From Microcaldota archaeon (GTDB taxonomy: Archaea > Micrarchaeota > Micrarchaeia > Anstonellales > Anstonellaceae): 52,644 bases of DNA. A program made the position numbers and the translations under genes. Shown here piece by piece: positions 32,186 to 40,848 of the stretch; the first letter of the stretch is position 1; every line of letters begins with the position of its first letter. Location of the stretch: positions 1 to 52,644 of the forward strand of contig JAPLWX010000020.1 of assembly GCA_026396415.1 (NCBI GenBank), written 5' to 3'. A model generated the notes under the pieces. It saw nothing but the letters and a program-made list of their open reading frames with translations, was not told where the DNA came from and did no database searches.

Positions 32186-33292
32186 CTATTCCTTTTCCAT
32201 TCTTTCAGCATACTGCACCAGTATTTCCTGCATGGCAAGGTTGGAGTCTATCAGCGCGTCCACTGCCTCGAACCTGTTGACATCGCCGGGCGAGAATTTC
32301 TGCGCATTGATTTCGCGCGCCGGCTCGCCAAAAATAGGCGTGAGTGAACCCAATGCATAGTAAGGCTCACTGAGGCGCGCCTTCAGGATGTTTGGATTGA
32401 GAGACACAACTGCCCAGTTTATGAGCGCCTCGCGCAGGCGAAGGGCGGCATGGAGAACTGCAACCACCGTGATGCTGGCGCGCCATTTGGCATCACCCAG
32501 CGGAACCGTGATTTCCTTGCCTGAAAGGGCGGTGCCTGAACGGGCAAATTTGCTGTCCTGGTCTGAAAGCGCAAAAGGAATGAAATGGCTGGACGGGATG
32601 ATGGAAAACGTCAAAGGCATCGTGTCTCGCCCGATGCGCTTCGCTTTTGCCGCATAGCGCATGTGCTGTGCATATGATGCTGCGTCCAGAGAAGGGATGA
32701 CAGCGCAGAAATCTGCATCCTTTGGCTTGGCACTGCCTTTGGCAGCGGAGCCGTAAAGGAAGAAGGATGCACCTGGCTGGAAATGGCGCGAGAGCATGCC
32801 TGTGTAGTGCTTCAAGATGCGCAGATGCTGGCTTTCAGGGAGGGTTTCAAAATTGGGCTTGCGGACGAGGGAATCAAAGCCTGGCATCAGCAGCTTTATG
32901 GTGGCTGAAAGCGATTCGAGAAGCCCCATTTTGAGCCTATAGATGTCAAGCTTGCCGTTTTCAGGCAGCTTGTAGCCAGAAAGCGTTTCCATTGCAGTTG
33001 CAACAGGCTTTGCCTTGTCCCGGAAAGAACCTGAAATATCGGAGTTAATCCTGCAAAGCATGTTGGCGTGAGTATGGTCAATCTTGGCAACAATGTTGAA
33101 AATCCGCTGGTTGGCATCAAGAAGCGCATTGCGGTCCGAGGGATTGAAGAGTTTGCCATTCTCGAAGCTGTAGGGCAGGAATTTCCTGAAAAGCTTGGCT
33201 TCTTGCTCAGTGTAAACCTGCACGGCAGTGAGTTGTTTTGAAGCTGCCACCATTGCCAGGGCAATTCGTGCAGAAGGTAAAGATGTTGCCAT
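32186..33292 (-). CDS. nucleotidyltransferase-fold protein
   Basis: A 368-residue protein. Residues of about 175-210 read FFLYGSAAKGSAKPKDADFCAVIPSLD, the GS...DxD signature of the polymerase-beta-like nucleotidyltransferase fold; the two acidic residues of DAD would hold metal. An N-terminal helical region of about 150 residues and a C-terminal region with SLNPNILKARLSEPYYALG flank it. No companion HEPN or antitoxin gene is seen next to it. Substrate unknown. The start ATG 33292 is preceded by TATA-like TTTTTAAATAT about 28 nt away. Confidence 0.75.
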   Translation of the reverse strand: MATSLPSARIALAMVAASKQLTAVQVYTEQEAKLFRKFLPYSFENGKLFNPSDRNALLDANQRIFNIVAKIDHTHANMLCRINSDISGSFRDKAKPVATAMETLSGYKLPENGKLDIYRLKMGLLESLSATIKLLMPGFDSLVRKPNFETLPESQHLRILKHYTGMLSRHFQPGASFFLYGSAAKGSAKPKDADFCAVIPSLDAASYAQHMRYAAKAKRIGRDTMPLTFSIIPSSHFIPFALSDQDSKFARSGTALSGKEITVPLGDAKWRASITVVAVLHAALRLREALINWAVVSLNPNILKARLSEPYYALGSLTPIFGEPAREINAQKFSPGDVNRFEAVDALIDSNLAMQEILVQYAERMEKE

Positions 33293-33332
33293 AAGGAAAT
33301 TATTGTGGCAAATATTTAAAAACTCGGCGATG

Positions 33333-35234
33333 CTAACAGGCGCGCGTTCCGGTTTCCTTTTTCACGCGCGCGATGAAGATGTCGACCGGGATGTTCTCCT
33401 CCACTTTTCCATCGCGCGTGCGGATGGCAAGCATGCCGCTTTCCTTCTCCTTCTGCCCCACCACAAGCATGTAGGGGATTTTCTGCATCTGCGCGTCCCT
33501 TATTTTCGCGCCGATTGTCTCCTGGCGGCAGTCGGCCTGCGCGCGGATGCCTGATTCGCGCATGCGCGCAGCAAGCGACTCGGTGAATTCATTGTATGGG
33601 TCGGAGACGGACAGGAGCACGACTTGCACGGGCGCGAGCCACACCGGGAATTTGCCCGCATAGTGCTCCACGAGTATGCCCAGGAAGCGCTCGAAGCTCC
33701 CGTAAATCGCGCGGTGGAGCATGACCGGCCTGTGCTTCTTGCCATCCGCCCCCTCGTAGGTTAGGTCGAATTTCTCAGGCATCTGCATATCAAGCTGTAT
33801 GGTGCCGCACTGCCAGCGCCTGCCAATCGCGTCTTTCAGGTGGAAGTCTATCTTCGGGCCGTAGAACGCGCCGTCGCCCGCGTTGACCTTGTAGGGAATC
33901 CCTTTTTCAGCAAGCACTTCTTTGAGCATGCGCTCCGCAAACTCCCATGTCTTTTGGTCGCCCATGGCCTTCTCCGGCCGGGTGGAAAGCTCCACCTCGT
34001 AGGAAAAGCCGAACGCTGAATAGGTTTCATGCGCAAGCGCTATCAAATCCGCTATCTCGCTTTTCATCTGTTCTTCTGTGCAGAAGACGTGCGCATCGTC
34101 CTGGGTGAAGCAGCGCACGCGGAAAAGCCCGGAAAGCACGCCTGAAAGCTCGTGGCGGTGCACCAGGCCGAACTCGCCCGCGCGCATGGGCAGGTCGCGG
34201 TAGGAGTGCGAATTCGCCTTGAATATGAGCATGTTGCCCGGGCAGTTCATGGGCTTCACCGCGAAGGGCTGCCCGTCGATTTCGGTGAAGTACATGTTAT
34301 CCTTGTAATGGTCCCAGTGGCCCGATCGCAGCCATAGGGACTGGTTGAGGATGATTGGCGTCTTGTTTATCTCGTAATTCCTCTGCCTCATCTTCTCGGT
34401 CATGAATTCCGCAAGCTGCGAGAGGATGATATTGCCCTTGTCGTGGAAGAATGGCATGCCGGGCGCCTCGGGCTGGAACGAGTAGAGGTCAAGCTCCCTG
34501 CCGATTTTGCGGTGGTCGCGCTTTTCTGCCTCCGCGATGAGCGCGAGGTGCTCGTCGAGCATCTTCTTTTCAGGGAAGGAGATGCCGTATATCCTCTGGA
34601 GGCTGTCATTCGCGGAGTCGGCGCGCCAGTAGGCGGATGATACTTTGGTGAGCTTGAACGCCTGCAGCACGCCGGTCGCTGGGACGTGGGGGCCGCGGCA
34701 AAGGTCGCACCACTTGTCGCCAATGTAATAGGCTGAATGCTCGCCTTCGGGTATTTCGTTTATCATTTCAATCTTGAACTTGTTTCCGGAAAAAAGCTTG
34801 AGGGCTTCGGATTTGGAAAGCTCGACGCGGCGGATGGGAAGGTTTTCCTGCGCGATTTTCGCCATTTCAGCCTCGATTTTTGCCAGGTCTTCGGGCGTGA
34901 AGGCGCGCGCATTGCCAAAGTCATAGTAAAAGCCCTCCTCCACCACAGGCCCGATGGTGGGGAGGATTTCAGGGTAGAGGCGGCTCACAGCCATTGCAAG
35001 CAGGTGCGCCGTGGAGTGGAGAAGCACTTCCCTGCCCTCGGCAGAGGCAGAGGTGAATGCCTTTAATGTGCAGTTGTCCGGAAGCTTGAAGGAGAGGTCA
35101 ACCTGCCTGCCGTTGACTTCTGCGGCATAGGTGGCTGCAAGCAGCCGCTTGCCTATCTTTGCGATGGCATCCGCTGCTGTGGAGCCTGCTGGCACGTCGA
35201 GAATCTTGCCGTCCGGCAATGTGACTTTTGGCAT
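33333..35234 (-). CDS. thrS: threonyl-tRNA synthetase, bacterial type
   Basis: Charges tRNA-Thr. The 633-residue protein has the full bacterial/eukaryotic domain order: TGS (MPKVTLPDGKILDVPAGSTAAD), the N2 editing domain with HSTAHLLAMA and CDLCRGPHVP, the class II core with MNCPGNMLIFK, RHELSGVLSGLFRVRCFTQDDAHVFC and HRAIYGSFERFLGILVEHY, and the anticodon domain LAPVQVVLLSVSD. Most euryarchaeal ThrRS have a D-aminoacyl-tRNA deacylase-like editing domain instead, so this gene is probably of bacterial origin. The ORF track starts at 35312; ATG 35234 is the family start, 29 nt from TATA-like TTTATTAATT. Confidence 0.97.
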   Translation of the reverse strand: MPKVTLPDGKILDVPAGSTAADAIAKIGKRLLAATYAAEVNGRQVDLSFKLPDNCTLKAFTSASAEGREVLLHSTAHLLAMAVSRLYPEILPTIGPVVEEGFYYDFGNARAFTPEDLAKIEAEMAKIAQENLPIRRVELSKSEALKLFSGNKFKIEMINEIPEGEHSAYYIGDKWCDLCRGPHVPATGVLQAFKLTKVSSAYWRADSANDSLQRIYGISFPEKKMLDEHLALIAEAEKRDHRKIGRELDLYSFQPEAPGMPFFHDKGNIILSQLAEFMTEKMRQRNYEINKTPIILNQSLWLRSGHWDHYKDNMYFTEIDGQPFAVKPMNCPGNMLIFKANSHSYRDLPMRAGEFGLVHRHELSGVLSGLFRVRCFTQDDAHVFCTEEQMKSEIADLIALAHETYSAFGFSYEVELSTRPEKAMGDQKTWEFAERMLKEVLAEKGIPYKVNAGDGAFYGPKIDFHLKDAIGRRWQCGTIQLDMQMPEKFDLTYEGADGKKHRPVMLHRAIYGSFERFLGILVEHYAGKFPVWLAPVQVVLLSVSDPYNEFTESLAARMRESGIRAQADCRQETIGAKIRDAQMQKIPYMLVVGQKEKESGMLAIRTRDGKVEENIPVDIFIARVKKETGTRAC

Positions 35235-35328
35235 ACGGGGTATCGCGCTGAAAAAATTAATAAACACGCCGACGCGAGATGCTTCCTGGGCAATCTCGCA
35301 TAATTTTCCCATTTTAGACCGAAAGCCT

Positions 35329-35353
35329 TATAATAAACAAATTGTTTATTATA
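35329..35353 (+). promoter_or_regulatory. 25-bp perfect palindromic operator over the abiE promoter
   Basis: Arms TATAATAAACAA (35329-35340) and TTGTTTATTATA (35342-35353) are perfect inverted copies around a single A. The left arm contains the likely TATA box (TATAATAAA), about 26 nt before the AbiEi ATG, and the right arm ends 2 nt before that ATG. AbiEi-type antitoxins are known to bind inverted repeats at their own promoter. Confidence 0.75.
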
Positions 35354-35355
35354 GC

Positions 35356-35940
35356 ATGTTCTCTGAAAAAGCCGTTTCGCGCGTGGTTGCCGCCATCGAA
35401 GCCTCCCCCGGCGGGATTGCTTCGCTGGAATTGCTGGAAAGCCTGCGCCTTTGCGGGCGCGATTCGCTCATCACCGCGCTTTCGCGCCTTGGCAAGGCGG
35501 GAAGGGTTGTGCGGCTCAAGCGCGGCGTTTACTCGGCCAGCCCGATGAGGGATGCGTTCGCCTGCGCGCAGGCAACCTATAATGGCTACCTCGCATTTTC
35601 ATCGGCGCTTTGCCTGCATGGCATGATAACGGAGATGCCATTCACAATCACTGTCGCAACCGCCTCGACATCGGAATCGAAAAGATTCGGGCAGTTTGAG
35701 TTCCGGGCGGTTGCGCTGGGGAAGCGCGCGGTGGGCTTTGAGCGGAAGGGCGCATACGTGGTTTCCACGAGGGCAAAGACGCTGTTTGATTGCCTGTACC
35801 TGCCGCGCTATTCCGTGGAGAAGGAAAAGCTGGAAGCGGCGTGGCGCGCGCTTTCCGCGAAGGAAAGGTCGGAATTCGCAGGCTATGCAAAGGAGCTTGC
35901 GCCAAACAGGGGGGATATCCATGATTTCGCCAAACATTGA
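35356..35940 (+). CDS. AbiEi-type antitoxin
   Basis: About 194 residues. The N-terminal winged helix (SRVVAAIEASPGGIASLELLESLRLCGRDSLITALSRLGKAGRVVRLKRGVYS) matches the DNA-binding domain of AbiEi antitoxins. The C-terminal domain has ALCLHGMITEMPFTITVA and the STRAKTLFDCLYLPRYSVE block typical of the family. It represses its own operon and neutralises the toxin in type IV fashion in characterised cases. The ORF track begins at 35131 in the opposite-strand thrS gene; ATG 35356 is supported by the promoter. It overlaps the toxin gene by 20 bp. Confidence 0.85.
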   Translation: MFSEKAVSRVVAAIEASPGGIASLELLESLRLCGRDSLITALSRLGKAGRVVRLKRGVYSASPMRDAFACAQATYNGYLAFSSALCLHGMITEMPFTITVATASTSESKRFGQFEFRAVALGKRAVGFERKGAYVVSTRAKTLFDCLYLPRYSVEKEKLEAAWRALSAKERSEFAGYAKELAPNRGDIHDFAKH

Positions 35941-36703
35941 CGCCTGCCGCGCGCTTGCAGTGCAGCACGGGCTGCCCCTGCAGTTCGTGGTGAAGGAATT
36001 CTACGTGATGGACGTGCTGGCGCAGCTTTCCTCGCGCGAGGAGTTCCGCAAGGATATGGTGTTCAAGGGCGGCACTGCGCTGAGCAAGGCGTATCTTGGC
36101 GGGGTGCAGAGGTTTTCAGAGGACCTTGACTTTGACATGGATGCCCCTTTTTCGGAAATACGCCGGCGCTGCGGGCGGATTGCGCCCTCGCTTGAGGGCT
36201 ATTCATCCGGGCCTGCAAGGAAGGTGGGCAAAACGCTGCAATTCTATTGCCGTTACAACAACCCTATCGGCGGCACTGACAATGTGAGGATTGACATTTC
36301 GCCGAAAAAAATCATTTCCAGCGCCGAGCCGGCGGTTGGCACCGCAACTTCGCTATTCTCGCAGCGTTCGGTATCCGGCTTTTTGGTTTATTCCCTTGAG
36401 GATTTGGCGGCAAGAAAACTTTGCGCGCTTGCCAGCCGGTGCGAGGGGAAGGACGTTTATGACTGCCACACGGCACTGCCGCTTTGCGGCAGGATGCGCC
36501 AGCCCATCGCGCGCATGCTGGAATCAGAGGGCATGGAAATGGCGCCTGATGAGTTCGTGGAGAATGCGATTGCTGCTGTGGAAAAGGCTGACGCGAAAAA
36601 GCTGCAAAGCCTGGCCAACCCGTTCATTCCCGCAGCGCTGCGCCCGCAGGACTGGCGGCTGGTGAAGGGAAACCTTGTTGCGATGCTATCAAGGCTGCTT
36701 TGA
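35921..36703 (+). CDS. AbiEii-type nucleotidyltransferase toxin
   Basis: About 260 residues with the defining AbiEii nucleotidyltransferase block MVFKGGTALSKAYLGGVQRFSEDLDFDM: the GGTAL...RFSEDLDF signature supplies the metal-binding acids. Then VRIDISP and EDLAARKLCALASRCEGKDVYD follow, as in the family. Characterised relatives are growth-inhibiting nucleotidyltransferases (some modify tRNA) used against phages. The ORF track extends upstream to 35696 in frame, but ATG 35921 (MISPNIDACRAL), overlapping the antitoxin end, is the expected start. A hairpin cluster follows immediately. Confidence 0.88.
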   Translation: MISPNIDACRALAVQHGLPLQFVVKEFYVMDVLAQLSSREEFRKDMVFKGGTALSKAYLGGVQRFSEDLDFDMDAPFSEIRRRCGRIAPSLEGYSSGPARKVGKTLQFYCRYNNPIGGTDNVRIDISPKKIISSAEPAVGTATSLFSQRSVSGFLVYSLEDLAARKLCALASRCEGKDVYDCHTALPLCGRMRQPIARMLESEGMEMAPDEFVENAIAAVEKADAKKLQSLANPFIPAALRPQDWRLVKGNLVAMLSRLL

Positions 36704-36758
36704 AGATGCGCGCGGCGTGGAATTTATGCAAGCGCGGAGAGGAAAACGCCGAGCGTCA

Positions 36759-36907
36759 ACTGCCGGAGCAGTCCCTCTTTTTGCGCAGCAAAAAGGGGCG
36801 CAATCGCCTGATGCGTCGGGCGATTGCCGTGGCGCGTTTTTGGCACGACAGACAATTGCAAAGCAATTGGATGCGAAGTCGTGCGCAGCACGACAACGGC
36901 GCCAAAA
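36759..36907. repeat. hairpin cluster between AbiE and pilus genes
   Basis: Contains ACTGC-CGGA-GCAGT (36759-36772), CTTTTTGC-GCA-GCAAAAAG (36777-36795), GCAATCGCC...GGCGATTGC (36800-36827) and a branched element: outer stem TTTTGGC (36838-36844) with GCCAAAA (36901-36907) enclosing CAATTGC-AAA-GCAATTG (36853-36869) and GTCGTGC-GCA-GCACGAC (36878-36894). The string GTTTTTGGCACGA is shared with the element at 26175-26248. Confidence 0.8.
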
Positions 36908-36917
36908 GGCGGCTTTT

Positions 36918-37961
36918 TTACGCCAGGGCGGATAGGAAGCCGCCGATTACCGTCTTGAATATGAAGAAGAAGAAAAGCGCGGCAAACGCGAGCGGGGGCG
37001 CGTATTTCAGCCCGAAGAGGACCTTTCCGCGCGAGATGATGCCCACCAGTATCGCGGTGAAAATGGAGTTGCCGATTATCAGGATGTAGGACAGCTGGTC
37101 GATGAACTTCACGTCGATGTTCATCTTGGGCGCGGGAAGCCCCGCCATGGACGCGCCCGCCCCTGCGCTCCCGCCTCCGAGGCTGCCTTGCACCTTGGAA
37201 AAGACGGTGATGAACTGGGTGGAAATCGCAAGCAGCAGCGGAAGCCCCAGCACAAGGATGAACGCCACGAATACCGCGTAGGTCTTCGCGTTTATCATCA
37301 TCTGGCGCTTCATCTCCTCGGTCTCGCGTATCTCTTCCGCCGACGTTTCAAGCAGGTAGGCAAGCTTCCCGCCCGCCTTCAGCCCGTTCTCGAAAAACAC
37401 CACCACGCGGCGCAATATGGTGCTGTCAATCGTGGCGGTAAGCTCCTTGAGCGCCTCGGAAAACGACTCGTTGCCCATGGAAATGGACGACACGTATATT
37501 ATCTCGGTCTGCAATGGCCCGAACTCCGGGCGCGCGGACGACTGGAACGCGGCATAGGGCGTCATGCCCGAGCGCAGGTTCGCCGAAACCATGAGAAGGA
37601 AGTCCGGCAATATGGCATCCACGCGCTGCGCGCGCTCGTTTATCAGGTAGTACAGGTGCATGTAGATGAGAAGCGACGCGGCAAGCGAAAAGGCAAGCCC
37701 GAAGGCGAAGCTCACAAACAGCCGCATGGTGAACGACGTGTCGGCAAGCAGGCCGAAATCCTTGAGGTCAAGGTATGGGAAGAGCGAGAACGGGATAAGC
37801 ACCCCCACCATGCCGAAGAGAAGGACGGTCAGGAGGCGCGAGCCGAACCAGACATTGGGGTTGGATTCTATGCCCGCGTATCCCAGCAGCTTGCCTAGCC
37901 TGTCCTTCCCGCGTTCCTTGAAGAACGGGGAGAAGCGCTTGTCAATCGTGTATTTCACCAT
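36918..37961 (-). CDS. T2SSF/TadC-like pilus membrane protein 2
   Basis: A polytopic inner-membrane platform protein of type IV pilus/archaellum-like machines (GspF/TadC/ArlJ family), about 347 residues. Hydrophobic segments lie near residues 45-65, 90-115, 235-260 and 300-345. The cytoplasmic T2SSF domain is visible as ILPDFLLMVSANLRSGMTPYAAFQ...FSEALKELTATIDSTILRRVVVFFENGLKAGGKLAYLLETSAEEI. A Gly/Ala/Ser stretch (GSLGGGSAGAGASMAG) between late segments is unusual. The ORF track starts at 38033; ATG 37961 lies 13 nt after the preceding gene and is the likely start. Last gene of the pilus operon. Confidence 0.88.
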   Translation of the reverse strand: MVKYTIDKRFSPFFKERGKDRLGKLLGYAGIESNPNVWFGSRLLTVLLFGMVGVLIPFSLFPYLDLKDFGLLADTSFTMRLFVSFAFGLAFSLAASLLIYMHLYYLINERAQRVDAILPDFLLMVSANLRSGMTPYAAFQSSARPEFGPLQTEIIYVSSISMGNESFSEALKELTATIDSTILRRVVVFFENGLKAGGKLAYLLETSAEEIRETEEMKRQMMINAKTYAVFVAFILVLGLPLLLAISTQFITVFSKVQGSLGGGSAGAGASMAGLPAPKMNIDVKFIDQLSYILIIGNSIFTAILVGIISRGKVLFGLKYAPPLAFAALFFFFIFKTVIGGFLSALA

Positions 37962-37974
37962 GCCAATCACTTGC

Positions 37975-38871
37975 CTAGCTGAAGAAATTCGGGCGCTTTG
38001 TATAAACATATGCGACGATGCCGGCCTGCGCAAAGAAACTTATCACCACTACGGCAAGCAGCACTTCCGAGCTGATGCCGAACATCCCGAACACCGAGAA
38101 TATCACAAGGACCGTGGTTCCGATGGTGGGCAGGACAGCGGAGAGCAGCATGAATATGAGGATGATGAAGTTGAGCTCCGCATTGAATGACTTTGATATC
38201 GAGAACTGGTAGTCCACCAGCACCTTGACCACGCTTTTGAGGGTGGCGGTGAGGTTGGCGCCTGAGCGTATTGCTGTGACCAGCTGCCAGGAGATTTTCT
38301 TGAGGTACTCGGACTGCGTGCGGATTGCCATGAGCTCAAGCTCATGCAGAAGCGGGTTTCCGCCCTTCACGTTGGTGGCGACGCGCTTGAATTCCATGCT
38401 GACATAGCCGTAGTTCGCGGTGCCGATGTTCTCGATCACGGTGAAAAGGGGGATGCCCGACGAGATTTGGATGAGCATGTCGCGCATGGCGAAGATCAGC
38501 TCCCTGTCAATGGTGGTGCCTATTGACTTGCCTATCATTTTCGGGTAGAAAAGGTAGAAGATGGTCGCGATGAGGAAAGTGAGGAAGCCGATAAGCAGGG
38601 GAAGCACTATCCTGAGCGGCGCCGGGATGGCGGAGACGGACAGCATGAGAATCCCGAGGAAAAGCAAGACCAGAACCCCCCAGGCAAGCGCGGAGAGCAC
38701 GGCGGCGGAGCAGTAGTGCTCCGCAGGGAACTCCACCCCTATGTTCCTCAGGTCGTAGCGCACATTGGGATAAAACGAGATTATCCGCACGCCTATGGCA
38801 TGGAAGCGCACGCCCATGGACTGCGCCTGGGCAAGGGAGAAGAACATGAACGGGATGCGCGTGATTGCCAT
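37975..38871 (-). CDS. T2SSF/TadC-like pilus membrane protein 1
   Basis: A 298-residue platform protein. Two hydrophobic segments lie near residues 58-112, then the T2SSF domain (DRELIFAMRDMLIQISSGIPLFTVIENIGTANYGYVSMEFKRVATNVKGGNPLLHELELMA...TAIRSGANLTATLKSVVKVL), then two more segments at the C terminus. Paired T2SSF proteins behind one ATPase are usual in archaeal Tad-like pili. The ATG sits in GAGGCAACCAAATGGCAAT, a segment duplicated about 109 bp upstream next to two perfect hairpins. Confidence 0.88.
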   Translation of the reverse strand: MAITRIPFMFFSLAQAQSMGVRFHAIGVRIISFYPNVRYDLRNIGVEFPAEHYCSAAVLSALAWGVLVLLFLGILMLSVSAIPAPLRIVLPLLIGFLTFLIATIFYLFYPKMIGKSIGTTIDRELIFAMRDMLIQISSGIPLFTVIENIGTANYGYVSMEFKRVATNVKGGNPLLHELELMAIRTQSEYLKKISWQLVTAIRSGANLTATLKSVVKVLVDYQFSISKSFNAELNFIILIFMLLSAVLPTIGTTVLVIFSVFGMFGISSEVLLAVVVISFFAQAGIVAYVYTKRPNFFS

Positions 38872-38991
38872 TTGGTTGCCTCGGTTCTGCGCGGGCGCGA
38901 TTGCGTCGCCGGCGCGTGATTGCAGTGGAATTTCTAAATTCCACTGCTGAAAAATTTCATCGGAAATTTTTCATTGCCATTTGGTTGCCTC
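38864..38991. repeat. 19-bp direct repeat with an inserted hairpin pair
   Basis: ATTGCCATTTGGTTGCCTC occurs at 38864-38882 (covering the T2SSF start codon) and 38973-38991. Between them lie GCAGTGGAATTT-CT-AAATTCCACTGC (38922-38947) and TGAAAAATTTC-ATCG-GAAATTTTTCA (38948-38973). The hairpin pair is flanked by ATTGC on both sides (38919-38923 and 38973-38977). GCGCGTGATTGC also occurs twice (38857-38868 and 38912-38923), once intact with the following sequence and once interrupted by the hairpins. Confidence 0.75.
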
Positions 38992-39090
38992 TGAAATGGT
39001 GGATGAAGGATTATTTTTTCCTTGAATGGAAGATTATTTTTCCTTGGGAGCTTGTTTTTTCTCTATTGCTGGAATGCCGCCCGGCGCCGG

Positions 39091-40827
39091 CTACTGCTGC
39101 TTTTTCCTCGACATGTCGCTCTTCGCGATTTCGAGTATCTCGTTCGGCTTGCTGTAGTAAAGCGCCATTATCCTGCCCACGCTCTCGATGTCGTTCATCT
39201 TGTTCTTTATGAGCCACTTGATGATGATGGCGCGGTTGGAGATGTCCTGGTAAATCTCGTCCTTTGTCATTCCCGTGTGCAGGTTGATTTCCTTGAGGTA
39301 CTTGTTCGGCTCGCCCACCATGTCAAAGCTGTCGGTGCGCGGGCGCCAGCGGTAGATGGAGTTGGTGGTGAGGTCGGCCTCGCTCTGCCCGCCCACAAGC
39401 TCGGCGATTTCAAGAGTGCGCCGGATGTTCCGCCTGCGGTCGCGGTACTGCACCACAAGGAGGTGCACTGCGTCAAGGTCGGAGGGAGGGAGGTTGATGG
39501 GCGGGGAGGTGAGCCTGCGCAGCGCCTGCATCGCGGTGTCCGCGTGCAGCGTGGAAATCACCGAGTGGCCCGTGTGCATCGCCTCGAAAAGCACCTCCGC
39601 CTCGGACTGGCGCCTCATTTCGCCCAGCACTATCCTGTCCGGCCTCATGCGCAGCGCCGTGACCATCAAATCCAGCATCGTCACCTCGCCCAGCCCTTCG
39701 GCGTTCGCATTGCGCGTGAGCAGCGGCACCCAGTTCCACTGGTAGGCGGGAAGCACGATTTCGCGCGTGTCCTCGATTGTCACGATGCGCTGGTTTGTGG
39801 GGATGAATGCCGCAAGCGCGTTGAGCGCGGTTGTCTTTCCCGACGCCGTGCCCCCTGCGATGATGATGTTCATCTCGTAGTGGATTGCCTGCCAGAGCAT
39901 GCCTGCCATCTCGGGCGTCATGGAATAGCCCGGGTCGCCGACAAGGTTGCCGACAGTCCAGGGGTTGCGGGCGAACCTGCGGATGGTGATGGTATTGCCG
40001 TGCGCGGATATCGGGGAAAGCGTGGCGCAGACACGGTCGCCGCTCTCGTAGCGCGCATCCAGTATGGGCGTGAGCGTGGCTATCTGCCTTCCCGCGCGCC
40101 TGCCTATCTGGCTTGCGAAGTTGAAGATGGACTCCTCGTCGGGCATGTACAGGTTGGACTTGAGCCAGCCGAATTTCCTGTGGTACACGCCCACCGGGGA
40201 CTTGGCGTTGTTGATGATGATTTCCTCCAGCCAGTCGTCCTGGTCCAATAGCTCGATTTCGCCAAGGCCGAACAGCTTGTGCAATAGCACGCCGACCAGC
40301 AGGTCCTCGGTCTCCTTGCCGAACGAGAACTGGGAGATGTAGGTCTTTATCTGGCCCTGGAAATCCTTCCTCACCTTTGCCGCCTTTTCCACATCGGAGA
40401 CGTCAAGCTGCGCGTTTACCGGCATCTGGCGGAGCATCTCGTCGCGGATGAGGTCGAGGAAAATCTTTGTCGCGGTGCCGAATTCCACCAGCGTGATGGT
40501 ATAGAATTTTTCCTTTTCGGTGTCGGAAACCACCACGCTTGCGGGCACGCCGTCGGCCACGAACGTGTAGCTGGAGATTATCTTGCCCTTGCTTGCGCCG
40601 TCATCGGGCGAAGGCGGCTCCATGGGAAGGAGGCGGAACTGCACTTTGGGCTTTTCGGAAATGTTGAGGGAGTAGATGAGGTCGACCACGCCGCCCTTTT
40701 CAAGCACGGAGCATATCGCCTCCACTTTCTGGGGCGGGATCCCCACCTCCTTTGCAACGCGCTCGACGTCCAGCACCTTGTGCTTCTGGACAAGCGAAAC
40801 AATCAGGTCGGCCTTTGTTTCAATCAT
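39091..40827 (-). CDS. type IV pilus/secretion ATPase
   Basis: A hexameric secretion ATPase of the VirB11/TadA/ArlI class, about 578 residues, which would power assembly of surface filaments. Walker A is IIAGGTASGKTTALNAL, followed by the Asp box VTIEDTREI, Walker B RIVLGEMRRQSEAEV and the His box HTGHSVISTLHAD. The first 60 residues (ETKADLIVSLVQKHKVLDVERVAKEVGIPPQKVEAICSVLEKGGVVDLIYS) look like a winged helix. The ORF track starts at 40893; ATG 40827 lies 26 nt from TATA-like TTTATTAAA. Two T2SSF genes follow on the same strand. No pilin-like gene with a class III signal peptide was recognised nearby. Confidence 0.93.
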   Translation of the reverse strand: MIETKADLIVSLVQKHKVLDVERVAKEVGIPPQKVEAICSVLEKGGVVDLIYSLNISEKPKVQFRLLPMEPPSPDDGASKGKIISSYTFVADGVPASVVVSDTEKEKFYTITLVEFGTATKIFLDLIRDEMLRQMPVNAQLDVSDVEKAAKVRKDFQGQIKTYISQFSFGKETEDLLVGVLLHKLFGLGEIELLDQDDWLEEIIINNAKSPVGVYHRKFGWLKSNLYMPDEESIFNFASQIGRRAGRQIATLTPILDARYESGDRVCATLSPISAHGNTITIRRFARNPWTVGNLVGDPGYSMTPEMAGMLWQAIHYEMNIIIAGGTASGKTTALNALAAFIPTNQRIVTIEDTREIVLPAYQWNWVPLLTRNANAEGLGEVTMLDLMVTALRMRPDRIVLGEMRRQSEAEVLFEAMHTGHSVISTLHADTAMQALRRLTSPPINLPPSDLDAVHLLVVQYRDRRRNIRRTLEIAELVGGQSEADLTTNSIYRWRPRTDSFDMVGEPNKYLKEINLHTGMTKDEIYQDISNRAIIIKWLIKNKMNDIESVGRIMALYYSKPNEILEIAKSDMSRKKQQ

Positions 40828-40848
40828 GAAAACAACAACTCGCCTTAA

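Noticed and set aside
39022-40251. 409-codon plus-strand ORF
   Set aside because: Antisense to the pilus ATPase; no motif of its own.
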